Shown in pieces: positions 34,800 through 43,583 of a stretch of DNA of 64,000 nt (positions are counted from its first letter, which is position 1; each line of letters opens with the position of its first letter). Both the position numbers and the translations under genes were made by a program. The notes under the pieces are model-generated. The model was not told where the DNA came from. It did not search any database and worked only from the letters and a program-made list of their open reading frames with translations. The stretch is taken from NCBI GenBank assembly GCA_025997715.1, contig BNUY01000001.1:1-64000 (forward strand), read 5' to 3'. Source of the DNA: Spirochaetia bacterium (GTDB lineage: Bacteria; Spirochaetota; Spirochaetia; Treponematales; Breznakiellaceae).

Positions 34800-34933
34800 G
34801 GCAGAAAAGAATATGCTCCAATAAAGGGTATTAGGGGTGGCAGTGAGAAAGCACGGGAAGGACCCTCCGGGAGGGGCCCGTGCTTTCTCACTGCCAGGAC
34901 CCCCCACTAATCTGAGGCATATTCTTTTCTGCC
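34800..34933. repeat. Long palindromic element, copy B (about 134 bp)
   Basis: GGCAGAAAAGAATATGC at 34800 is mirrored by GCATATTCTTTTCTGCC ending at 34933. The centre has a perfect 19-bp inverted repeat, 34839-34857 against 34877-34895 (GGCAGTGAGAAAGCACGGG), around a GC-rich loop. Its right half also matches the left half of copy A as a 23-base inverted repeat with one mismatch (34457-34479 against 34891-34913). Length and layout match copy A although the stem sequences differ, as in a MITE-like family. Confidence 0.85.
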
Positions 34934-34998
34934 CCTATTGACAAAACCCAGGATAACCGGCAATGTACCCCAATTAAATAACTTTTTAAGGGGGCTTC

Positions 34999-35355
34999 AT
35001 GGATCAAGAACTGGTTGCGCGTATGGAAAAATCCCTGACGGATCTCAAAGTGGAGATTATTGCGAATCTTGTCGCAAGCAATAAGGACTTTAAGGAAATC
35101 GTTGAGGGGATGGACCCCAAAGACCTGGCGGACATCGCCTCCGACGATATAGACCGGAAGACGATCGAAGCCCTGGGCTCCCAGGAGCTAAAACGCCTCA
35201 AACTGATAGATTCCGCCCTTACCAGGTTACAGCAGGGCAAATACGGCCTCTGCGTAAAGTGCGGCAAACGTATCCCCCAGGAACGCTTGGAGGCCATCCC
35301 CTACGCACTTATGTGTATCGAGTGTAAAACGGCGGAGGAACGCAGAAACCGGTAG
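34999..35355 (+). CDS. DksA/TraR-family zinc-finger protein
   Basis: 118 residues. An N-terminal helical hairpin (about 1-65) is followed by the zinc finger CVKC-x17-CIEC and a short basic tail. DksA-type proteins enter the RNA polymerase secondary channel and adjust transcription with ppGpp. The acidic coiled-coil tip is present as DPKDLADIASDD. AAGGGGG precedes the ATG. It converges on the PHP gene with no space between the stop codons. Confidence 0.88.
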   Translation: MDQELVARMEKSLTDLKVEIIANLVASNKDFKEIVEGMDPKDLADIASDDIDRKTIEALGSQELKRLKLIDSALTRLQQGKYGLCVKCGKRIPQERLEAIPYALMCIECKTAEERRNR

Positions 35356-36216
35356 CTAAATCGCCGCTGCCGTCCACCCCCGCTCCGGCCCCTCAAACTC
35401 CACGGTCTCCGTATACCCCGCCCGTAACAGGATCTCCCGGGCGGTATCGTAGCCCCCCCCCAGATGGTCAGGTTCGTGGGCATCGGCAGTAATGGTAACC
35501 CGCGCTCCTGCCGCCCTGAGCAGTGCCAGCAGTTCCCGGGATGGATAGGGGTCGGCGGTTTTACCGCGGTTAATGCCGCCGGTGTTTACTTCAACAACCG
35601 CGCCGGACCGGGCGGCCTTGGGGGCGATTTGGCGGATACGGCGGCGGTAGCGCTCACCCTGGGGATTGAAGTATTCGCCCCGGGGGTTGTTCTTGCGGAT
35701 AAGGTCCAGATGGCCCAGGATGTCGAAGCCCCCCTGGGAAATCATCCCTTCCACCGCATCCCAGTAGGCCTCCATTACGGCTTCCCCGTCACCGGAAAAA
35801 TGCCGCGACACTTCCCGCTCAAATACCGCAGCTTCGTCATCCACGGTAAAGGGTTCGCCCCCCGCCGGGGGGAAGACGTAATGCACCGAACCGATGATGT
35901 AGTCCAGGCCCAGGGACTGAAAATCCTTGTCCGCCGGGCTTGAAAGGCCCTTAATGTAGTCAACTTCCAGGCCCAGATAAACCGGCAGTTTGCCTGCCCA
36001 GAGTCGGCGGGCGGCATTGACCGTGTCGATGTATTCATCCAGCCGTTCGTCGGCAAGGTGCCAGTCGGTTTTTAGGCCCGTCTTTTTCGTGATGGGCGCG
36101 TGGGCGCTAAACCCAAGGGCGGAAAGGCCCTTTGCATAGGCGGCTTGGCAGAAGGCTTCCACGGATCCCTTGCCATCGCAAAATTCCGTATGGGTATGAA
36201 GGCAGTTTGCGCTCAA
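35356..36216 (-). CDS. PHP-domain histidinol-phosphatase-like hydrolase
   Basis: 286 residues of the PHP family, with the N-terminal metal motif CLHTHTEFCDGKG, further ligands in GFSAHAP, LGLEVDY, IIGSVHYV and GHLDLIRK, and the final DAHEPDH. This matches HisK-type histidinol-phosphate phosphatases, but other PHP phosphoesterases look alike, and no his genes are nearby. The start is TTG at 36216, placed four bases after AGGAGGG. It follows the double-receiver gene by eight bases, so the two are probably co-transcribed. Confidence 0.82.
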   Translation of the reverse strand: MSANCLHTHTEFCDGKGSVEAFCQAAYAKGLSALGFSAHAPITKKTGLKTDWHLADERLDEYIDTVNAARRLWAGKLPVYLGLEVDYIKGLSSPADKDFQSLGLDYIIGSVHYVFPPAGGEPFTVDDEAAVFEREVSRHFSGDGEAVMEAYWDAVEGMISQGGFDILGHLDLIRKNNPRGEYFNPQGERYRRRIRQIAPKAARSGAVVEVNTGGINRGKTADPYPSRELLALLRAAGARVTITADAHEPDHLGGGYDTAREILLRAGYTETVEFEGPERGWTAAAI

Positions 36217-36224
36217 GAACCCTC

Positions 36225-37649
36225 CTAAAAATTTGGTTTGAGGATTTCGAGGGTTTTTTTAAAGACATCTTCGGGATTAAGGGGCTTAAACAGGTAACTC
36301 TTGACCCCCATCTGAAATGCCTTGATCACCATTTCCTGCTTGTTCAGGGCGGACAGAATGATCACCGGCGGTTCATAATTACTCGCGTGAAGCTGTTGGA
36401 GAACCGCAAAACCATCTATGTCGGGCATTATGAGGTCCAGGAATACCAGATCAAACCGGGTCTTCTCCGGATCCTTAAGGAATTCCGCCCCGTTGGAATA
36501 GGTTTTTACCGAAGCCCCCATGGTCTCGAAGATGTTCCGGATCAATTCCTGGATGATACCATCATCGTCCACAGTGCCTATCCTGAGGTTCCGGATATGC
36601 TCCCGCAACGCCTCCGTGGTCAGATGCTTGCGGAAATCCCGGTCAAACCGGAGCAGCATAACTTCCTCGCTCTTCGGATCATCGGCGTTCAATATAGTGC
36701 CCTTGGATTCCACATGGTCCTCAATATCCTCCAGCACTTCCGCATCAGCATCAACGTCCTCGGCGCCGGCATCTTCGGTCTCCGGTGACGCTTCACCTTC
36801 CTCCGCCGGAGCCTTAGCCTCCGGAGCACCGGCTTTGGTTTCCGGGGCTTTGGCCTTGGCCTCCTCAGCAGGCTTTTCGCCCGCGCAGAGCAGAGCCATC
36901 GCTTCCTGCAAGGTGGAAACCATCCGGTACTCGGCATATTCTCTCCGCTCCGTCACAAATTGCCTGATAGACTCATCCGTGGTCAGGATCTGCAGGATTC
37001 GGCGTTTTGCTTTGGAAGCCTTCAATAATAGACGCAGCAATTTTTCCAGTTTCCCAACATCGGCGCTTCCGGCGGCTCCGCCTTTGAGATTGAGGTTGAG
37101 ATCGCTGAGCATGATGATTATCCGGGGGATGCTCATCTCATACAGGGCCAGCAGTTCCGTGATCCTATAATAGAGCATATCCAGCTTATCATGGTTAAGG
37201 CCCCGGGCAAGTTCGATAAACAGGATATCGCCATTTACATGGACATCCATAATCCCGGCACTGGTATCAATCACATAGTTGACCCCCAGGAGTTCCGAAA
37301 CGGTTTTGAACAGGGCATCCACTTTGAGGGGCTTGGTAAATACCTTTTTTACCCCATAGGGGAGGAGTTCGATAATCTTTTCCTGGTCGATTTTTTGCGC
37401 CATGAGGATTACCGGAACTTTAACCGTATTTGGATTGAGCTTTTTCCCCATTAAGACCTGCATATAGGAATCCCCCATGGGATAATCCAGGAGGATCAGG
37501 TCCGGAGATTCAAGGCGCATTTTTGCGGCCGCCTCTTTGCTATCACCGGCGGTATCCGCCGCAACCTCCCCCCTGTTTTCAAGGAATTTGGCTTTAAGGT
37601 ATTCCCGTAAGAGGGGAGATTCATCAATAATAAGAACGTTTTTTTTCAT
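36225..37649 (-). CDS. Double-receiver response regulator
   Basis: 474 residues. The first receiver (about 1-120) has phosphoacceptor Asp55 (LILLDYP) and Lys106 (FTKP). The centre (about 125-250) is a conserved unidentified alpha/beta domain (IMDVHVNGDILFIELARGLN). An Ala/Glu/Pro-rich linker follows. The second receiver (about 350-474) has Asp405 (FLDLIMPD) and Lys455 (FKP). There is no DNA-binding or enzymatic output, so it probably works by protein contacts, perhaps in motility or a phosphorelay. No histidine kinase is adjacent. Confidence 0.85.
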   Translation of the reverse strand: MKKNVLIIDESPLLREYLKAKFLENRGEVAADTAGDSKEAAAKMRLESPDLILLDYPMGDSYMQVLMGKKLNPNTVKVPVILMAQKIDQEKIIELLPYGVKKVFTKPLKVDALFKTVSELLGVNYVIDTSAGIMDVHVNGDILFIELARGLNHDKLDMLYYRITELLALYEMSIPRIIIMLSDLNLNLKGGAAGSADVGKLEKLLRLLLKASKAKRRILQILTTDESIRQFVTERREYAEYRMVSTLQEAMALLCAGEKPAEEAKAKAPETKAGAPEAKAPAEEGEASPETEDAGAEDVDADAEVLEDIEDHVESKGTILNADDPKSEEVMLLRFDRDFRKHLTTEALREHIRNLRIGTVDDDGIIQELIRNIFETMGASVKTYSNGAEFLKDPEKTRFDLVFLDLIMPDIDGFAVLQQLHASNYEPPVIILSALNKQEMVIKAFQMGVKSYLFKPLNPEDVFKKTLEILKPNF

Positions 37650-37744
37650 AAGATTTTATTTGATATAGTATATCAGGAAAGCCGGTTTTTTGCTATACTT
37701 TTTAAAAGAATTTTGTGATTTTACGCACAAGAAAGGAATGAAAA

Positions 37745-38317
37745 ATGGTGAAACAAGCGCTTGTTTTTTTGGCCGATGGTTTTGAGGAGGTGGAAGCCAT
37801 CACCCCTATCGATTATTTGCGGAGGGCCGGTATTACGGTTACCACGGCAGCCATTTCAGGGGGCGAGATGGTTAAGGGCTCCCACGCGGTCGGTATCCTC
37901 GCCGATACCACCCTGGAAAAGCTGGCTCCCCAGGACGCGGACTGGGACGCGGTGGTGCTCCCCGGCGGCGGTGTGGGTTCCGATAATCTCGCCGGGTCTG
38001 AGGGGGTGGGCCGCTTCGTCAAAGCTATGGCGTCGGCGGGCAAATTGGTCTGCGCCATCTGCGCGGCCCCGGCGGTGGTCCTGGCCCCCCTGGGTTTGCT
38101 AAAAGGCCGCCGGTTCACCTGTTACCCCGGCATGGAGGACCGGACCTCCGGGTCTGCGGTTTCCGGTGCGGCCTGGTCTGCAGACCGGGTGGTGGTTGAT
38201 GGCAACATTATCACCAGCAGGGGGGCGGGGACCGCGGGGGAATTTGCCGCGGCGATTATCGGGAAGCTGGTAAACGAGGCGGAGGCGAAGAAGGTGGCGA
38301 AGTCGGTATTGCTTTGA
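37745..38317 (+). CDS. DJ-1/PfpI-family protein
   Basis: 190 residues of the DJ-1/ThiJ type, with the nucleophile-elbow cysteine Cys106 in AICAAP and the conserved Glu in DGFEEVEA near the N-terminus. Members act in glyoxal or oxidative-stress defence or as glutamine-amidotransferase-like proteins; the exact activity is not inferable. AAAGGAATGAAAA precedes the ATG at 37745. A TATACT at 37694-37699 may be its -10 box. Confidence 0.9.
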   Translation: MVKQALVFLADGFEEVEAITPIDYLRRAGITVTTAAISGGEMVKGSHAVGILADTTLEKLAPQDADWDAVVLPGGGVGSDNLAGSEGVGRFVKAMASAGKLVCAICAAPAVVLAPLGLLKGRRFTCYPGMEDRTSGSAVSGAAWSADRVVVDGNIITSRGAGTAGEFAAAIIGKLVNEAEAKKVAKSVLL

Positions 38318-38499
38318 TCAATAAGTTGGCTAAAGAGCTGATTTTGACAATAGAGGTTTTGTTTCCAATTCTTCATCCTGTAGTTTTATTATTGACCGGG
38401 GAATTAATGTATGTGATTACCACGCGCAGGGACGAAGAATCGGATAGGATGCGTGATTTTATGGCGAGGTTTAAAAAGAAGGAAGAAAGGGATCGTTAA
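38314..38499 (+). CDS. Possible small membrane protein
   Basis: A 61-codon frame from TTG at 38314 overlapping the stop of the DJ-1 gene. It has one hydrophobic helix (IEVLFPILHPVVLLLTGELM) followed by a highly charged amphipathic tail (DEESDRMRDFMARFKKKEER). The pattern is coherent for a membrane-anchored microprotein, and the frame would be coupled to the gene before it. It lacks its own Shine-Dalgarno, so it could be chance. Confidence 0.4.
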   Translation: MINKLAKELILTIEVLFPILHPVVLLLTGELMYVITTRRDEESDRMRDFMARFKKKEERDR

Positions 38500-38553
38500 T
38501 ATCTTTGCAAGACGTCTACTTTTTTATACATCCTTAACCTGCAGCCCGCCGCC

Positions 38554-38582
38554 TTGTTCTAGCGGTCCCTATGGGGTATACT
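38554..38582 (+). promoter_or_regulatory. Promoter of the PARIS-like operon
   Basis: TTGTTC (38554-38559), 17 bases, consensus TATACT (38577-38582). The AGGAG-preceded ATG follows 28 bases later. Confidence 0.6.
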
Positions 38583-38610
38583 AAAAGATACGGGGGATCA
38601 GGAGTAAAGA

Positions 38611-39834
38611 ATGTCAATAAAGTTAGTACGTATTAGCATCGAAAAACTCTTTAGGCAGTTTGATTACACCATTGATCTAAATCAAAAAGACGGCATCACG
38701 ATTCTTACCGGGCCAAACGGGTACGGCAAAACAACGATTTTGAATATTGTATATAATCTGTTCACCGAACAACAGGAACGGTTTTCCTATTTTTCAAAAC
38801 TGCCATTTGTGTCTATTACAGCATCCTTCAGCGATGATTGGAGCATGAAAATTATTCAAGGCGCCCAGGCAAATATCATGCCGTTTGATCCTATCAGGGA
38901 TAATTCACGCATAGAGATTGAATTATGCAGCAGCGGAAAAAATGCCGGCGCTTTCATTTGTGATCAATATGCCAATCCAATTGATATTTTACCCGATAGT
39001 ACTGATATTCAATTTAAAAAAATGCTCAATTCACATCCAATATATTTTATTAAAGCCCAACGGCTCATCCAAAGCATCATTCCAAAGCGCGATGGGACTT
39101 TTAAGCATGATGGCAGCATTAAAGCCGATGGGAAACCTGTTACAATCGAAACCATTAAAGTGTATGCCCGTGATCTGTGTAACAGGATTTCAGAAATACA
39201 GGTGGAGGAACAAAAATTAGCGCAATCTCTGGATGCATCAAAAACAAAACGCTTCAAAGATTATAAGTCGGCGTTGCCGAAGAACGAGTACCAGGAACGA
39301 TTTCAAAAAGTATTATACAAATATAAACAATTACAAATGTATGATATTCGTGAGGATAATCTGGAAACCACTGAATATGAAGGTGATGAACAGCGTTTTT
39401 TTTCTCTTGACCTGGAAGATTGGGAAAAGCGAATCGCCGTTTATGACGACCTTCTGTCCAAATTGAATTTATTTATTGAACTTTTGAATAAGAAAGAATT
39501 GACAAATAAAAAAATTGGTATAAATGGCAAAGAAGGTTTTTACTTTGTAACTGCCGATTATGCACATCAACTCAAATTAACAGATCTCTCATCCGGCGAG
39601 CAAAACGAAATTATCATGCTCTACGATCTGTTGTTCAAGGCGGCGCCTGGTACTTTGGTATTAATTGATGAACCGGAAACATCTATGCACGTTGCATGGC
39701 AGCTTGAGTTTGTAAACGATTTACAGCGGATTGCGATTCTCAATCCGCTCTCATTTCTCATTGCGACGCATTCACCGGATTTGATCAACGACAAAGAAAG
39801 CATCGACTTATGGTCGCTCGCACATGGAGAGTAG
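38611..39834 (+). CDS. ariA: AAA/ABC-type ATPase, AriA-like (PARIS)
   Basis: 407 residues with Walker A GPNGYGKTT (34-42), signature LTDLSSGEQNEI, Walker B LVLIDEPETSMH and the His switch IATHSPDL. This is the AAA_15/AAA_21 arrangement of defence ATPases. Paired with a DUF4435 gene it matches PARIS, in which AriA scaffolds and restrains AriB until a phage anti-restriction protein such as Ocr is sensed. The gene is AT-richer than the core. The DUF4435 gene starts one base after the stop. Confidence 0.82.
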   Translation: MSIKLVRISIEKLFRQFDYTIDLNQKDGITILTGPNGYGKTTILNIVYNLFTEQQERFSYFSKLPFVSITASFSDDWSMKIIQGAQANIMPFDPIRDNSRIEIELCSSGKNAGAFICDQYANPIDILPDSTDIQFKKMLNSHPIYFIKAQRLIQSIIPKRDGTFKHDGSIKADGKPVTIETIKVYARDLCNRISEIQVEEQKLAQSLDASKTKRFKDYKSALPKNEYQERFQKVLYKYKQLQMYDIREDNLETTEYEGDEQRFFSLDLEDWEKRIAVYDDLLSKLNLFIELLNKKELTNKKIGINGKEGFYFVTADYAHQLKLTDLSSGEQNEIIMLYDLLFKAAPGTLVLIDEPETSMHVAWQLEFVNDLQRIAILNPLSFLIATHSPDLINDKESIDLWSLAHGE

Positions 39835-39835
39835 G

Positions 39836-40675
39836 ATGAATAATCTGCAAGAAATAAGCACAGTACAGGGCATTGTTAATTCCGTTCGCTTATTTCTTCA
39901 TTCAGACATTGGCAATGATAAAGTTTGTATATTAGTAGAAGGGCCGGAGGATGTAAAAATATATTCAAATTTTTTCAAAAAAGTAAACTCAAGAATAAGT
40001 ATAAGAAAAAGTAAGGGAAAATCTAATGTAGAAGAAGCATTGGAAATACTGTCAAAAGAAACAACACATACAATTGGTATCTGTGATGCTGATTTTGATC
40101 ATTTGAATAACAAAACGAACCTCATTGAATCTCTTTTTTTTACCGATTATCACGATATAGAAATGACTATTCTCTATTTTCTTGATGTGTTGCGCGATGC
40201 ACTTACAAAACTTGCGGCGCCCGGTGATGAGGAAGCACTGCGGGAAACCGCAATGCAGAAAGCGGTATATCTTTCATATATTCGCTGGTATAACAGCACA
40301 AACCAGTATAATCTTAATTTTACAAAATTAGAATTTGTTGAAATTGTAGTAAAAAACGGTAAAATTCAAGTTGATACTGAAAAATTGATAGACACACTTA
40401 ATAGCCGCTCTCAAAACAAAACAAATGCGATCAACAAAGATGATATAGATAGTTTTATTACAGAAAATAAAACCGATGATTATTTCAACCTTTGCAATGG
40501 TCACGATGTTACCGCGCTTATTGCGTTGGCAACCAGTAAAGACCATGAATCATTTTGTGATGTGTTGCGGGCATCATTTCAGTTATCGCACTTTATGCAA
40601 ACGATGTTGTATCAATCAATTTTTGCATGGCAAACCAGTCATGGATTTGACATTTTACAGGCGGTAGAAGGTTAA
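39836..40675 (+). CDS. ariB: DUF4435 Toprim nuclease, AriB-like (PARIS)
   Basis: 279 residues. The N-terminal Toprim-like part has the conserved Glu in ILVEGPEDVKIY and the DxD pair in GICDADFDHL, followed by a helical DUF4435 region (TDYHDIEMTILYFLDVL). AriB is the toxic effector of PARIS; in the described system it cleaves host tRNA. I chose ATG at 39836; an in-frame ATG at 39824 overlaps the AriA gene and is also possible. It ends just before a small, possibly broken, frame. Confidence 0.8.
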   Translation: MNNLQEISTVQGIVNSVRLFLHSDIGNDKVCILVEGPEDVKIYSNFFKKVNSRISIRKSKGKSNVEEALEILSKETTHTIGICDADFDHLNNKTNLIESLFFTDYHDIEMTILYFLDVLRDALTKLAAPGDEEALRETAMQKAVYLSYIRWYNSTNQYNLNFTKLEFVEIVVKNGKIQVDTEKLIDTLNSRSQNKTNAINKDDIDSFITENKTDDYFNLCNGHDVTALIALATSKDHESFCDVLRASFQLSHFMQTMLYQSIFAWQTSHGFDILQAVEG

Positions 40676-40677
40676 TT

Positions 40678-40779
40678 ATGGAAAGACATTATCCTGTTTC
40701 AGTAACTGTTGAATGGTTAAATGAAATAGATATTTGCCCTGACGAATTGTATTATAATAGCGTTTTGATGGAAAATTGA
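40678..40779 (+). CDS. Small frame, possible gene remnant
   Basis: A 33-codon frame, MERHYPVSVTVEWLNEIDIC and on, starts three bases after the ariB stop and ends before the YaaC-like gene. The composition looks coding, but no family is recognised. It may be the beginning of a lost gene. There is no clear ribosome site. Confidence 0.3.
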   Translation: MERHYPVSVTVEWLNEIDICPDELYYNSVLMEN

Positions 40780-40806
40780 TGTAGGTGCAACAAAGGAAGG
40801 TACGCG

Positions 40807-41847
40807 ATGAAAATTAATGCATGGAATAGATTGCTTGAATTTGAAACAAGAGACTTGATTGAACGTTATGTAAAAGATAAACATGGTCGAAAATGCTCTG
40901 CAAAACAAATAATGGAAATTTCATCAAACTTCATTCAAGGCAGAGAATATTTTAAGAATGCAAAACAGGCAGCAATAACAGTCAAACCACTCCTACAATA
41001 TTATGGTGTATCAGCATTATGCCGTGGATTGGTTTTGGCTTGTACTCCCTATATTTCAGAGGCAGCATTAAAACCTTCACATGGGCTTGAAACAATAAAA
41101 TGGCAAGAAAGTTTGGCAAAAAGAGATTTTGGAGGTTTAACGGTTGCTATTAGACATGGTGCTTTTTACGAATTATTATCATATACAGAAAATAAAGTGT
41201 ATTTTAAACACAATTCTAGTGCAATTAGTTATTCACAATGCCTTGAGGTTCCTCAAATAGGTACTGAAATTAAATTGAATGATTTACTTTTAACATTTCC
41301 TGATTTAGCTGGGGAATATAAGACATGGTCACAAAATAAACTACATTATGCTATTCTGCAAACATTTAACATTCTTAACGGAACACATGAATATGAATAT
41401 GGAATAAATAAAACCTGTGGCAAAGAAACAATTGAAGAATTATTTCCGAAGATACTACTTGGTGATTATGATTTGTCTGATAGTGGATCTAGTACTATCA
41501 TTAAAACAAAAGATTCGTATCTTCTTCTTTTTGCACAGATATTTACAGATTCATTCAATGCAGGAATGGGTGAAATTGCCTTGACAAAACCAATTAATCA
41601 ACATGTATATTTAAGTTCTTTGGCACAATTTTACGTTGTATCGTTCTTTTTAGGCATGCTGTCTCGTTATTTTCCTTCGGTATGGATTTCATTGAGCCGA
41701 ACAGAAAAAGGAGATTCGATTTTCCCATTAGTTGTTAAAATTATTGATATGATAGATGATTATTTTCCAGAATTAATTTTAAACTATTTACTCGGGCCTT
41801 ATAGTTTTGAAAAAAGTAAAACAGAAGGAGGCGAACCATGTCAATAA
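40807..41847 (+). CDS. YaaC-like protein
   Basis: 346 residues similar in pattern to the YaaC family (LLQYYGVSALCRGLVLACTP, then HGLETIKWQ, and a C-terminal LSSLAQFYVVSFFLGMLSRY). The biochemical function of the family is not known to me. AAGGAAGG precedes the ATG. It is strongly AT-rich and overlaps the methyltransferase start by ten bases, so it belongs to the same transferred unit. A role in modifying or regulating the methyltransferase-nuclease is inference only. Confidence 0.65.
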   Translation: MKINAWNRLLEFETRDLIERYVKDKHGRKCSAKQIMEISSNFIQGREYFKNAKQAAITVKPLLQYYGVSALCRGLVLACTPYISEAALKPSHGLETIKWQESLAKRDFGGLTVAIRHGAFYELLSYTENKVYFKHNSSAISYSQCLEVPQIGTEIKLNDLLLTFPDLAGEYKTWSQNKLHYAILQTFNILNGTHEYEYGINKTCGKETIEELFPKILLGDYDLSDSGSSTIIKTKDSYLLLFAQIFTDSFNAGMGEIALTKPINQHVYLSSLAQFYVVSFFLGMLSRYFPSVWISLSRTEKGDSIFPLVVKIIDMIDDYFPELILNYLLGPYSFEKSKTEGGEPCQ

Positions 41848-43544
41848 ATAAACTTATCCTCGGTGACAACCTGGAAATCCTCAAATCCATAGAGCCAGAC
41901 ACCATAGACCTCATCTACCTTGACCCGCCGTTTTTCAGTAACCGTAACTACGAAGTTATCTGGGGAGACGTTGGGGAAATCCGCAGTTTCCAGGACAGAT
42001 GGTCAGGCGGCATGGATCATTATATCGGCTGGTTAAAAGAACGGGTAGAGGAAATGCACCGCATCTTAAAACCCACCGGAAGTATTTTTCTGCATTGCGA
42101 CTGGCACGCAAACGCATATATTCGCGTGGATATTTTGGATAAGATTTTTAATAATGATAATTTCAAAGGTGAAATTATTTGGCAAAGACATAATTCCCAT
42201 AATGACGCAAAAAGGAAACTTGGGGTACTTACCGATACTATATGGTATTATACCAAATCAGAAAAATGTACATATAATTCAATTTATGGCACATTGGGTG
42301 AAAAATATACGGATGATTTTTACAAACATGATGATGGAGATGGAAAAGGACTATATCAATTAGGAGATATGGCAAGCCCTAATCCAAGGCCGAATATGAT
42401 GTATGAATGGCAAGGTTTCCCCTTTCCCGATAAAGGATGGCGATTTGAAAAAGAGACTATGCAGAAATTACATGACGAAGGAAAAATATACTATCCAACT
42501 GACAATAAGGGAAACCATGACTATGCAAAACGGCCTCGGCTCAAAAGATATTTGAATGAACAAAAAGGTCAACTACTTGGTAATATTTGGACAGATATAC
42601 AAAATGTACAAGGATCATCAAAAGAGCGCATCGGCTACCCCACCCAAAAACCGGAAGCCCTCCTGGAACGCATCATCAAAATGGCAAGCAACGAAGGCGA
42701 CACCGTGCTTGACCCCTTTATGGGCGGCGGCACTACCATAGCCGTAGCGGAAAAACTAAATCGGCAGTGGATAGGCATAGACCAATCGGCAATGGCGGTT
42801 AAAGTTACCGAGCTGCGTCTGCAAAAGCAGCAGGATTTGTTTAGCGCGCCCTATACCATGCAACTGCACAAATACGACTATGACACCCTCCGCTATAAAG
42901 ACGCCTTTGCGTTTGAAGCATGGATTGTTCAGCAATTCGGCGGCGCGCCCAATATAAAACAACGGGGAGATATGGGGCTTGACGGAAAAGCCGCCGACGG
43001 TGCGCCGATTCAGGTGAAACGCTCCGACAATATAGGCCGGAATGTAATCGACAATTTCAAATCCGCCGTAGAACGGTTCGACAAAAATCTGTTTGAAAAG
43101 AACATCGCCGCCAAACAACCAATCGGTTATATTATTGCGTTTTCATTCGGCAAAGGAGCCATTGAAGAGGTTGCCCGCTTAAAAAACAAAGAAGACCGGA
43201 TTATCCGCCTGGTAACGGTCGAAGAAATTGTCCCCATAGCCGTGAAGCCCGCAATCGGCGTTCATATCAACGAACTGGAAAAAGACGAAAAAGGTGTACG
43301 GAAAATAGAATTTACCGCGGTAGGAGAAAGCGCAGCCGGTATTGAATTCTATAGCTGGGATTTTACCTATGATGCGGAGAAAGGCTTTAAGCCGGAAGTT
43401 TTCATCGACAAGGAAGGGAAACAAATTTATTCATGCAAGGCGGGGCATTACAATATCGCCGTAAAAGTTGTAGACAATGACGGATTAGAGAATATTGAAG
43501 TAATCAAGTTGAAGATCAACGGGAAAGTAGAACGGGAAGAATAG
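41838..43544 (+). CDS. DNA methyltransferase fused to PD-(D/E)XK-like nuclease and PKD-like domain
   Basis: 568 residues. The methyltransferase has DPPF (29-32, motif IV) before DPFMGGGTT (motif I, about 293-301), the beta-class order of N6-adenine/N4-cytosine enzymes. A nuclease-like domain follows, with Asp382 and Gln392-Val-Lys394 in GLDGKAADGAPIQVKR, which fits an Mrr-like PD-(D/E)XK core. The last about 80 residues look like a PKD/Ig-type beta-sandwich. This is a single-chain restriction-modification candidate; no separate specificity subunit is present. The central part (about 42150-42640) is AT-richer than both ends, which suggests domain replacement. Confidence 0.8.
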   Translation: MSINKLILGDNLEILKSIEPDTIDLIYLDPPFFSNRNYEVIWGDVGEIRSFQDRWSGGMDHYIGWLKERVEEMHRILKPTGSIFLHCDWHANAYIRVDILDKIFNNDNFKGEIIWQRHNSHNDAKRKLGVLTDTIWYYTKSEKCTYNSIYGTLGEKYTDDFYKHDDGDGKGLYQLGDMASPNPRPNMMYEWQGFPFPDKGWRFEKETMQKLHDEGKIYYPTDNKGNHDYAKRPRLKRYLNEQKGQLLGNIWTDIQNVQGSSKERIGYPTQKPEALLERIIKMASNEGDTVLDPFMGGGTTIAVAEKLNRQWIGIDQSAMAVKVTELRLQKQQDLFSAPYTMQLHKYDYDTLRYKDAFAFEAWIVQQFGGAPNIKQRGDMGLDGKAADGAPIQVKRSDNIGRNVIDNFKSAVERFDKNLFEKNIAAKQPIGYIIAFSFGKGAIEEVARLKNKEDRIIRLVTVEEIVPIAVKPAIGVHINELEKDEKGVRKIEFTAVGESAAGIEFYSWDFTYDAEKGFKPEVFIDKEGKQIYSCKAGHYNIAVKVVDNDGLENIEVIKLKINGKVEREE

Positions 43545-43553
43545 GGGGTAATC

Positions 43554-43583
43554 ATGAAGAAAACGGGAGATGCAAATGTCTAA
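43554..43583 (+). other. Possible 9-codon leader peptide before the GNAT gene
   Basis: AGGGGG (43545-43549) precedes ATG 43554, which opens MKKTGDANV; its stop lies inside the GNAT gene, after that gene's ATG at 43576. The arrangement copies that seen before flhF. It could couple translation or be accidental. Confidence 0.2.

Noticed and set aside
34542-34907. Overlapping ORFs in the intergenic repeats after the FKBP gene
   Set aside because: All are made of the palindromic element's arms and differ only by frame; no ribosome sites.
34434-34933. CRISPR array in the repeat cluster
   Set aside because: Repeated arms are in both orientations, of unequal spacing and with related, not unique, sequence between them; no cas genes are near.
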